Source: an uncultured bacterium (GTDB taxonomy: Bacteria > Bacteroidota > Bacteroidia > Bacteroidales > Bacteroidaceae). From it: DNA of 33,728 nucleotides. Under the pieces are notes generated by a model. The model did no database searches, was not told the origin of the DNA, and saw nothing but the letters and a program-made list of their open reading frames with translations. Position numbers and translations under genes: made by a program. This document shows, in pieces, positions 1-9,100 of this stretch. Each line of letters opens with the position of its first letter. Within the stretch, counting starts at the first letter, position 1. The stretch spans positions 1 to 33,728 of the forward strand of contig CAJMQT010000002.1 in assembly GCA_905215655.1 (NCBI GenBank). Direction: 5' to 3'.

Positions 1-46
1 TGCTTTATGGTTGACAGTTTTTTTGTAGGCTTAAAGAAGGTAACCA

Positions 47-79
47 TAATTCTTCATTCTTCACTCTTCACTCTTCATT
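47..79. repeat. One arm of a heptad hairpin repeat (family B), partner arm off the window
   Basis: A pyrimidine-rich stretch built from 7-bp units of the kind TTCACTC and TTCATTC ends immediately before the stop codon of the minus-strand ATPase gene. It matches the right arms of the heptad hairpins seen at 20454, 24640 and 29728. The complementary purine-rich arm is not visible in bases 1-46, so it probably lies to the left of the window. By analogy with the complete copies it may work as a transcription terminator for the ATPase gene. Confidence 0.6.
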
Positions 80-895
80 TTATATCGTTATGTCGCTCAC
101 TTCGGTCACTTTGTCCATCCATCCGTTCATTATTACAGCCGGCGAGTGAGTTGTCAGGATTATCTGCACATTAGGGTTGAGGTCGATGATCAGGTCGATG
201 AGGCGTTTCTGCCATTCTATGTGCAGGCTCACTTCCGGCTCGTCCATGAACAATACGTAAGGTTGGTTGTCCTCGATGAGCACCGTCAGCAGAATGACGA
301 GCATCTGTTTCTCGCCGCTCGACAACTGATAGGGGAACAAGGACTCGCCGATTTGCGAAAATCTTATCTCGTTCTCGGTGCGCACAATCTTCTTTCCCGT
401 CTCCGAGAACAAGTCGTCTATGAGGTCCTGAAACTTCTTTTTCGGTTCTGAAATCATCTGTGCCTTTGCCGGCGCGTCCCCTTCGCCGCTTTGCAGTGCC
501 GCAATTATGCGGTTGCCGATGTTCACCTGATAGTCGAGATATTTGCGTTGCAGCTGGAACAGCTGCCAGTCAAGCTCCGTGACAAGGTTTGCCCCGATGG
601 TGCTAAGTATCTCGGCGTTGATCAGCGGACGGTCGAACGAGCGTATGACGTCAAACTTTATGTGGCACGCGTCTTCCGGAACGGTCTTCATCTTCACGCC
701 TTTTATCAGGTGGCTGGTTATGTCTCCGTTCTTGCCGACGCTCCTTATCACCTTGTTCAGTATGGTGCTTTTGCCCACACCGTTTATTCCGCTGAGGATG
801 TTCACCCGTCGGTCGAGATCCCAGACGATGTGTTTGCGCCCGCTCCAAAGCGACTCTATTTCTATCTGTTCGATGTATTCGGCGTATTTCTGCAT
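80..895 (-). CDS. AAA/ABC-type ATP-binding protein, orphan
   Basis: A 271-residue stand-alone nucleotide-binding domain of the AAA_15/AAA_21 (SMC/ABC-like) class. Residues seen: Walker A GINGVGKST at 36-44, an ABC signature LSSGEKQ at 191-197, Walker B YVLFMDEP at 213-220 with the catalytic Glu219, and the H-loop His250 in TTHSP. About 145 residues between Walker A and the signature form a helical insert. There are no membrane segments and no signal peptide, so it should be cytoplasmic. Proteins of this type are often paired with an effector gene such as DUF4435 or a TOPRIM nuclease, but the downstream side lies beyond the left window edge. The upstream neighbour is a divergent transporter gene. 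Its exact role is unknown. The fold assignment is secure, the function is not. Confidence 0.85.
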   Translation of the reverse strand: MQKYAEYIEQIEIESLWSGRKHIVWDLDRRVNILSGINGVGKSTILNKVIRSVGKNGDITSHLIKGVKMKTVPEDACHIKFDVIRSFDRPLINAEILSTIGANLVTELDWQLFQLQRKYLDYQVNIGNRIIAALQSGEGDAPAKAQMISEPKKKFQDLIDDLFSETGKKIVRTENEIRFSQIGESLFPYQLSSGEKQMLVILLTVLIEDNQPYVLFMDEPEVSLHIEWQKRLIDLIIDLNPNVQIILTTHSPAVIMNGWMDKVTEVSDITI

Positions 896-969
896 GACGT
901 TCTGTTTTTCAGAGTAATTCTTTCTTTCGAGCCCCAGTAGTTTCCGTAGAACTCATAAAGTAATTTTGC

Positions 970-977
970 CAAAGATA
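970..977 (-). promoter_or_regulatory. Candidate -7 box for the ATPase gene
   Basis: Read on the minus strand this is TATCTTTG, fitting the Bacteroidota -7 consensus TAnnTTTG. It lies 75 bp upstream of the ATPase start codon in the divergent gap. No good TTTG element is found 19-21 bp further upstream, so the call rests on the -7 box alone. Confidence 0.4.
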
Positions 978-998
978 ATCATTTTACCTTAAAATGTG

Positions 999-1006
999 TA
1001 ACTTTG
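999..1006 (+). promoter_or_regulatory. Candidate -7 box for the EamA transporter gene
   Basis: TAACTTTG fits TAnnTTTG and lies 31 bp before the ATG, which would give a short leader. A second match, TAATTTTG, lies at 961-968. Neither has a clear -33 TTTG at the usual spacing. Confidence 0.4.
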
Positions 1007-1037
1007 CACCGTTAAATAGTTTTTAATAGGAGATTTT

Positions 1038-1970
1038 ATGAAAAATAATCGTCCGCTAATAGCCCATATCTGCCTTTTCTTCGCCTGCGCGTTCTGGGGT
1101 TTGATGGCGCCTCTTGGCAAAGATGCGATGACCCACGGGCTTACAGGCATTGATATGGTAACTTTCAGAGTGACGGGAGGAGCCGTCTTGTTTTGGATAA
1201 CGTCGTTCTTCGTGCCCCGCGAGCACGTGCCCCGCAAGGACCTCTTGCTGTTTGTGGGCGCCGCCGTGTTCGGTCTTGTCACCAATCAGTGCTGTTATAC
1301 CATCGGTCTCAGTATCACGTCGCCCGTCAATGCCAGCATCGTTACCACCTCAATGCCTATCTTCGCGATGATTTTGGCGGCTCTGATACTGAAAGAACCC
1401 ATAACGGGCAAGAAGGCGCTGGGCGTCGCCATGGGGTGTAGTGGTGCCGTGATACTGATTGTTACGAGTGCCACGACGAATAACGCCAAGGTAGGCAACA
1501 TCTTCGGCGACCTGCTCTGCATGGGCGCACAGCTCTCGTTTGCACTCTACCTGTCGCTTTTCAGCAAACTGATACGCCGCTATTCGGTGTTCACCGTCAA
1601 TAAGTGGATGTTCACTTACGCCGCGTTGCTGATTGTGCCCTTCTCTTTCAACCATGCGGCGGCGATAGATTTCGCCAACGTTCCCATGAAGACGTGGCTT
1701 GAAACGGGCTTTGTTGTCTTCTTCGGAACGTACATCAGTTATATTCTGATGATGGTCGGACAGCACACGCTGCGCCCAACGGTGGTCAGCATATATAATT
1801 ATGTGCAGCCGTTGGTGTCCGTTACGGTCAGCATTCTTACCGGCATAGGCGTTTTCAAGCCCTCTCAGGGACTTGCCGTCATCCTTGTCTGCCTCGGCGT
1901 ATGGTTCGTTACAAAGTCAAAGTCGCGGGCTGACATGATTAAGGAAAAAGGGGAAATGAAACATACTTAA
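1038..1970 (+). CDS. EamA/DMT-family transporter
   Basis: A 310-residue protein with about ten hydrophobic segments arranged as two EamA repeats (roughly residues 10-145 and 160-295). The first helix carries the typical FWGLMAPLGK pattern and the fourth region the NASIVTTSMPIFAMILA pattern of drug/metabolite exporters. The protein ends in a short charged cytoplasmic tail. It should sit in the inner membrane and move a small metabolite, but the substrate cannot be read from sequence. The ATG is preceded by AGGAG (1029-1033), an unusually good Shine-Dalgarno for this phylum, and by a TAnnTTTG box. The gene stands alone: the upstream gene is divergent and a 553-bp repeat-rich gap separates it from ruvA. 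Confidence 0.88.
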   Translation: MKNNRPLIAHICLFFACAFWGLMAPLGKDAMTHGLTGIDMVTFRVTGGAVLFWITSFFVPREHVPRKDLLLFVGAAVFGLVTNQCCYTIGLSITSPVNASIVTTSMPIFAMILAALILKEPITGKKALGVAMGCSGAVILIVTSATTNNAKVGNIFGDLLCMGAQLSFALYLSLFSKLIRRYSVFTVNKWMFTYAALLIVPFSFNHAAAIDFANVPMKTWLETGFVVFFGTYISYILMMVGQHTLRPTVVSIYNYVQPLVSVTVSILTGIGVFKPSQGLAVILVCLGVWFVTKSKSRADMIKEKGEMKHT

Positions 1971-2140
1971 AACCTGTTAAAATCACGACCAAATGTTAAT
2001 GGCACGATTAAATACGTGCCATTTTTATAAAAAAGTTCTCCCTCGTTCCGAAATTTTAAAAAATACGGCGTTTTAGCTAAGTGCTTGTAAAGCAATATAT
2101 TATGCCGTTTTGACCCTTTGGGAGACACGAAAAAACATCC

Positions 2141-2265
2141 GAAAGACCGCCTTTCGGGATGCAAAAGACGGTAAAACGCGTTACAAAAGACCATCTTTCG
2201 CATTCCAAAAGGCGGTCTTTTGCAATGTAAAAGGTTGCCTTTTACACTCCGAAAGCTTGTTTCTT
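2141..2265. repeat. 22-bp-period palindrome array (family A), six units, in the 553-bp gap before ruvA
   Basis: Units of 15 bp start at 2141, 2163, 2185, 2207, 2229 and 2251, exactly 22 bp apart with 7-bp spacers. Each follows RAAAG, a 5-bp core, then CTTTY, with cores ACCGC, (degenerate), ACCAT, GCGGT, GTTGC, (degenerate). Units 1 and 4 are reverse complements at 13 of 15 positions. The second and sixth units are decayed. The rest of the gap (1971-2140 and 2266-2430) is AT-rich and shows no gene, tRNA or other clear element apart from the hairpin listed at 2436. Confidence 0.85.
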
Positions 2266-2435
2266 GAATATCAAGAGGCAAAAAACAACACCCTGAAACG
2301 CCTTTTCGAGCATTTCCGTTTCTAAAATGCCGAATTGTGACGTGTTAAAACCGAAATTTCGATTGTTAATTAATAATAAAATCATGCGCCTGCCGTAAAA
2401 ATCCCGATTATCCTTCCAAAAAACGCAAAAACCAA

Positions 2436-2493
2436 CGAAAACTCGCGCCGAAATATGCCCGTCATGCAATAAAAGACCCTTCGGCGCGTTTTA
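2436..2493 (+). terminator. Inverted repeat with T-run upstream of ruvA, possible terminator or leader hairpin
   Basis: CGCGCCGAA at 2444-2452 pairs perfectly with TTCGGCGCG at 2480-2488, with flanking AAAA and TTTT extending the symmetry. The right arm is followed directly by TTTTATT. The 27-nt loop is long for an intrinsic terminator. It lies 31 bp before the ruvA ATG, so it could end the transcript from the left or act as a leader structure for ruvA-sprA. Confidence 0.45.
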
Positions 2494-2523
2494 TTAAGGT
2501 ATGACTATAACTGTTTTTTTACG

Positions 2524-3129
2524 ATGATAGAATATATAAAGGGCGAAATAGCCGAACTCACTCCGGCTTACGCGGTGATAGAAACCGGCGGAGTGGGCTA
2601 CGGATTGAACATAACGCTCAATACATACAGCGCCGTACAAGGGCGGAAAGAGGCGCGGCTTCACGTCTTTGAGAGTATCCGCGAAGACGCCTACAACCTT
2701 TACGGATTTGCCACGAGAGAGGAGCGCGAGATGTTCCTGCTGCTCATCTCGGTGTCGGGCGTCGGCGCAAATACGGCACGCATGATACTCTCCGAACTCA
2801 CCGCGGCAGAGCTTTGTAACGTCATTTCGCAAGGCAACGAGAAGATTTTGAAGACCGTAAAAGGTATCGGACTGCGCACGGCACAACGAATAATCGTCGA
2901 TCTTAAAGACAAGATAGCCGCCCTCGGCATTACGGGCGAGCAACCCTCGGCAGCCGTCGTGCAGGCGGAGACCATCAATAAAGAGGTAAGGGACGAGGCT
3001 GTCGGCGCGCTGACGATGCTCGGTTTCGCACCGGCGCCGTCGGCAAAAGTTGTAACCGCAATATTGAAAGACAACCCCACGCTGCCCGTAGAGCAAGTGG
3101 TTAAGTTGGCGTTGAAACAGATAAAGTGA
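2524..3129 (+). CDS. ruvA: Holliday junction branch migration protein RuvA
   Basis: A 201-residue protein of normal family length. RuvA binds four-way DNA junctions and loads the RuvB motor for branch migration in recombinational repair. The N-terminal OB-fold domain (1-65) begins MIEYIKGEI and contains the VGYGLNI strand. Two helix-hairpin-helix motifs are visible, SVSGVGANTARMILS at about 76-90 and VKGIGLRTAQRII at about 112-124. A flexible linker leads to the small C-terminal RuvB-binding domain (about 150-201). ruvB and ruvC are not in the window. The stop codon overlaps the GTG start of sprA by 4 bp, so the two genes are probably cotranscribed and translationally coupled. Confidence 0.97.
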   Translation: MIEYIKGEIAELTPAYAVIETGGVGYGLNITLNTYSAVQGRKEARLHVFESIREDAYNLYGFATREEREMFLLLISVSGVGANTARMILSELTAAELCNVISQGNEKILKTVKGIGLRTAQRIIVDLKDKIAALGITGEQPSAAVVQAETINKEVRDEAVGALTMLGFAPAPSAKVVTAILKDNPTLPVEQVVKLALKQIK

Positions 3130-6100
3130 GAAAAATCAGATCGATATACGGAATTTTAATGCTGTTGTTTGCCATAAGTGTGGCAAGCTACGCTTTTGAC
3201 GTGCCCTTACTGCAAGACAACAAGACGCGGAGAACGGCGCCGAAAAACCCCGTAGCCGACATGATGGGCAAGTCGGATGACGACAAGACAGCCAAAGACG
3301 CCGACAAAAAGCCCGTAGTGGACATGGCGCAGGTGGTGATCGAGGACGACTCCATACCCGACTCGCTGCTACATCCGCGCTGGAAGATACAGCGCACGAC
3401 GCCCATTACGCAGGCAGACCTTGACCGCAATGCCACCGACCTCAGTATGCCGGGCAACATCAAGCAGGAGGTGGTATACAACGACACCCTCAACCGCTAT
3501 TACATCGGTTCGAAGATGGGCGACAGCTACCTCTCCACGCCCATCGCCATGACGCCCGACGAGTATCGGAAGTGGAGCGAGAAGAAAGAGTTTGACCGCT
3601 TCTTCCGCGCCAAAAACGATGAAATCCTCAAAGAACAGGGCAAGGAGAAGTTTTCGTTCACAGACATGCACTTCGACCTCGGACCTGCCGAGAAGATCTT
3701 CGGACCCGGCGGCGTGAGGATAAAGACGCAGGGTACGGCGGAACTTAAATTCGGAGTGACGCTTAAAGAAATCGACAACCCCTCGCTGCCGATACGCAAC
3801 CGCAAGACAACAGTCATGGACTTTGATGAGAAAATCAATCTCAGCGTCAACGGAAAGGTGGGAGACAAGGTCAACATGAACCTTAACTACAACACCGACG
3901 CCACCTTTGACTACGACGCGCAGAACATGAAACTGAAATACGAGGGCAAGGAAGACGAGATAATCAAGCTCGTAGAGGGCGGCAACGTGTCGTTCCCCAG
4001 CAACTCGTCGCTTGTCAAGGGAGCCTCCTCCCTCTTCGGTATCCGCACCGACTTACAGTTTGGCAAATTGACGTTGCAGACCATCGTATCGCAAAAGAAA
4101 TCATCTTCGAAGAGCGTCTCGTCAAAAGGCGGCGTGCAGCTGACGCCCTTCGAATTCGACGCCGCCGACTATGAGGAGAACCGGCACTTCTTCCTCTCGC
4201 AGTACTTCCGCGAGAAATACGACGGCGCCATGAAGACGCTGCCCAACGTAATGACCGGAATTACAATCAATAGGGTTGAGATTTGGGTGACTAACAAAAG
4301 CGGAACAACATCCAACACCAGAAACATCGTGGCGCTGACCGACCTCGGCGAGAACACAAAAGTCAGCAACCAGCAATGGGGACTGACAGGTATGCCCGTG
4401 CCGTCGAACAACGCCAACACCGAATATTCAACCATCGTAAACGGCTATTCGGCAGCACGCGACATCGATCAGACCAGCACCGTGCTTGACGGACTTCCCG
4501 GATTTGTGGGCGGAGCCGACTATGAGAAGATTGAAAGCGCACGACTGCTCAACTCGTCAGAGTACAACGTTAACAACGCTTTGGGCTACGTGTCGCTCAA
4601 AACGTCCTTGCAGACCGACCAAGTGCTCGCCGTCGCCTACGAATATACTTACGGCGGAGTGACCTATCAGGTGGGAGAGTTCTCCACAGACATACAGGAC
4701 GTGAACCAGGCACTGTTCGTCAAGTCGCTCAAAAACACCAGCAACAACCCGCGGCAAGGCAACTGGGACCTGATGATGAAGAATGTCTACTACCTCGCAT
4801 CGTCCGTAGAGAAAGACAAGTTCCGCCTTGACGTGAAGTTCCAGAGCGACACGGCGGGCGTCTACATCAATTACATTCCCGAACAACAGGTAAAGAACCA
4901 GACAATCATAAAGCTCCTCGGAGCCGACCGTCTGGACAATAACAACAAGGCAAACAGCAACGGCTACTTCGATTTCGTCGAGGGTTACACCGTAAGCAAC
5001 GGTCGCGTGTTCTTCCCCGAGGCAGAACCTTTCGGCGAATACATGTATAACGCCCTCGTAAGCAAAGGCGTGGCGCATGACATCGCAATGAAATACAGCT
5101 TCACGGAGCTTTACGACTCGACGAAGACAATAGCCAAACAGATAGCCGAAAAAGACAAATACCAACTTGTCGGACAGTATCGCGGCACCTCGGCAAACGT
5201 CATCTCACTCGGCGCATACAACGTGCCGCAAGGCTCCGTCGTCGTGACGGCGGGCGGAGTGACGCTGACGGAAGGCTCGGATTACAGCGTCGACTACTCG
5301 GCGGGCGAGGTAACGATCCTCAATCAGAGCATTATCGACGCCGGAACGGCGGTCAACGTCTCCCTTGAAAGCAACACCGACTACGCCCAACAGCGTAAGA
5401 CGCTGCTCGGAATGAACTGGCAGTATGACTTCTCAAAGAACTTCCAGCTCAGCGGAACGATACAACACCTCTCCGAACAGTCGCTCACAACAAAGGTGTC
5501 GATGGGCGCCGAGCCGCTCAACAACACCCTTTGGGGCATAAATATCAACTGGAAGAAGGAGAGCCAGTGGCTTACCAACATGCTCGACAAGCTGCCGTTC
5601 CTGCATTGCACGCAGCCGTCGCACATCTCGTTCACGGGCGAATTTGCACAGCTTATAGCCGGACAGGCGAGCGGTGTGCAGGACAACGCGTCGTACATCG
5701 ACGACTTTGAGAACACCAAAAGTACCATCGACGTGTCTACTCCTACGTCTTGGGTGCTTTCAAGCGTGCCCTCCATGTTCTCCGAACAGAGCGACAAAAC
5801 CACTCTCACGAGTGGTTACAACCGCGCGCTGCTTGCCTGGTATAAGATTGACCCGCTGTTCACACGCCGCAGTTCGTCGCTTACGCCGTCGCATATCAAG
5901 AGCGATCTCAACCAGCTTAGCAACTACTACGTGCGCGAAGTCTATGTAAACGAACTCTTCCCGAACCGCTACACCAGCAGTTACAGCGGCACGACGCCCA
6001 CTCTTCCGATACTTAACCTCGCATTTTATCCCACGGAGCGCGGTCCGTATAACTTCGACTCAAACCTCAATTACGACGGAACGCTGCCCAATCCGCTCAT

Positions 6101-9100
6101 GCGTTGGGGTGGCATGATGCGCAAATTGGAGACCAGCGACTTTGAAACGGCAAACATCGAATACATCGAATTCTGGCTCCTCGACCCGTTTATCTACACC
6201 AACGAGCAGGCAGACGCCAACCAATACGGCGGCGACCTGTACTTCAATCTGGGAGAGGTCAGCGAGGATATCCTTCGCGATGGCAAGAAGTTTTACGAGA
6301 GCGGAATGCCCGTCGACGGGTCAAGCAGCTTCACAACGACACAATGGGGTAAGATACCGACGCAGGCAACAGTGACTTATGCCTTTGCGACAACCGGCGG
6401 ATCGAGAGCCTTGCAGGACGTGGGTTACAACGGACTGACCGACGAGGAGGAGCGCGCCTTCGGTCCGTATCAGGAGTTTCTCAGTGCCATTCAAGGCAAG
6501 GTGTCGCCCGCTCAGCTCGATTCGATAATGAACGACCCTGCAAACGACGACTATCATTACTTCCGTGGCTCCGACTTCGACCGCATTCAAGCGTCCATTC
6601 TGCAACGTTACAAGCGCATAAACAATCCTCAGGGCAACTCGCCCGACAGCGATAGCCGCAACGAAAGCTACGACACATCTTATAAAACGACACCCGACGT
6701 CGAGGACATCAACCAGGATTACACCTTGAACGAATACGAACGATATTATCAATACAAAGTAAGCATCCGTCCGGGAGACCTCGTCGTGGGACAAAACTTC
6801 ATCGTTGACAAGCGTGAAACTTACCCGGGGCTGCGCAACGGTGGTCAGGGACACGCCACTTGGTACCAGTTCAGAATTCCACTCGACGAGTTTGAGTCGC
6901 GCGTAGGTTCGATAAGCGACTTTACTTCGATACGTTTCATGCGCATGTTCCTCACCAACTTCCAGAAGCCCATCGTCCTCCGATTTGGCAACCTCGACCT
7001 TGTGCGCGGCGAATGGAGAGTCTATGAGCAGTCGTTGAGCAACGGCTCGAACGAGACCGGAACGCTCATTGCAAGTGCGGTGAACATCGAAGAGAACAAC
7101 GACAAGAGCCCGGTAAACTACGTTTTGCCGCCGGGCATACGCCGCGGACAAGACCCAACGCAGCCGCAGCTTACCGAAGACAACGAACAGGCTCTCGACC
7201 TTGTTGTCAATAATCTGTCCACCGGCGAGGCGAAGGCGGTCTACAAAAACTCGACCCTCGACGTCAGACAGTATAAGAGGTTGCAAATGTTCGTCCATGC
7301 GAACGCCATGGAGCAGAACACGACTAACCTTACGGATAATCAGCTTGCCGTCTTCGTGCGTCTGGGAAGCGACTACAAGAACAATTACTACGAATACGAG
7401 ATACCCTTGAAGCTTACCGCTCCGGGCAAATACAGCCGCTATTCTCCGGCAGACTGTAAGGCTGTATGGCCCGAAGAGAATATGCTCGACGTGCCGCTGA
7501 GTGTCTTTACGGCGCTGAAAAAGGCGCGCAACAAGGCGAAGGGACAAGGTCTGGCGTCGTACAACGTGGCTTACAGCACTTACGACGAAGACAAGCCGAA
7601 CAACAAAATCAGCATTATGGGTAACCCGACGCTGGGCGAAATCAAGACGATGGTTGTCGGTGTGCGCAACCTTTCGGGCGAAATCAAGTCGGGAGAGGTA
7701 TGGATCAACGAGTTGAGACTTAAAGAATACAACAATAAAGGAGGCTGGGCTGCACAGGGAACGCTCAACGTCCAGCTGTCCGATTTCGGCTCGGTCAACG
7801 CTACGGGCAAGATCATCACCGAGGGCTTCGGCGGCATAGAAGACGGTGTTGCGGCGCGTGCTCAGGACGATTATAAGACTTACAGCGTTACGGCAAACCT
7901 CGAATTGGGCAAGTTCTTCCCCGATAAGGCTAAGGTGACGGCGCCCCTTTACTATTCGATTACACGTGAAGAGAGCCGTCCGAAGTACAATCCGCTCGAC
8001 ACGGACATGCTGCTTGACGACGCGCTTGACGCCGCGGGAAGTGCCCATGAGCGCGACTCGATTGAGAGCATAGCCGTGACCAAGACGAAGAACACCAACT
8101 TCTCGCTGTCCAATGTGCGGGTAGGCATTAAGACCAAACGCCACCCGATGCCTTACGACCCGGCTAACTTCTCGTTCAGTTACAGTCACAGTCATCGTCA
8201 CACCAGCGGCGAAACGACCGTCTACGAGGACGAACACAACTGGCGCGGAGCGCTGAATTACAGTTATACGCCGGTCTACAAACCGTTTGAACCGTTCAAG
8301 AAGATGATAAAGAGCCGGAGCAAATGGTATGACATCTTAAAGCGTTTCGGCATAAACTGGCTGCCGCAGAATGTGGCGTTCAACACCGAAATGGTGCGAA
8401 ATTACTACGAGTTGCAGGAGCGCGACATGGAAAGCACCGAGGGAAACAAGCTCCCTCTGACGTTCAGCGAGCAGTTCCTGTGGAACCGTGAGTTCTCGAT
8501 ACGCTGGGACTTGACCAAAAATCTGCACGCAAGTTTCAGCAGCGCCACCCACGCGGAGATAGAAGAGCCGTACACACCGGTCAACAAGGACCTCTATCCC
8601 GACCGCTACTCGGCATGGAAAGACTCCGTCTGGACAAGCATAAAAGAGTTCGGACGCCCGCTCGATTACAACCAGACGTTCACGGCTTCTTACCAGCTGC
8701 CGCTCAACCTTATACCCATCTTTGACTGGATCAACTCCGACGCCAGCTACAACTCCACTTACAGCTGGACCCGCGGAACCGACCTTGAAGACGGAACATC
8801 GCTCGGCAACGCCATCGCGATGAACCGGACGTACAACATCAACGGAACGTTCAATCTCGAAAAGCTCTACAACCACGTGCCGTTCCTCAAAAAGGCTAAC
8901 GACCGTTTCAACAAGACGCCACGCCTGACGCGCAACAACAACAAGCAGAAACGCACTCAACAGAAGGCTAAAAACGGCAAGGATGGCGATAAGAACAAGG
9001 ATGGCGACAACAAGGAAAAGAACATCCTGCCGAAGAACAAACGCAGTTTTGAGAAGGAGATCGTGCTGAAACCCGACACCACCATCACCGTCTCGCACGG

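Noticed and set aside
6321..8237. Long open frame (638 codons) on the minus strand opposite sprA
   Set aside because: It lies wholly antisense to a well-supported SprA coding region, has no recognisable domain and no promoter, and is explained by codon bias of the sense gene.
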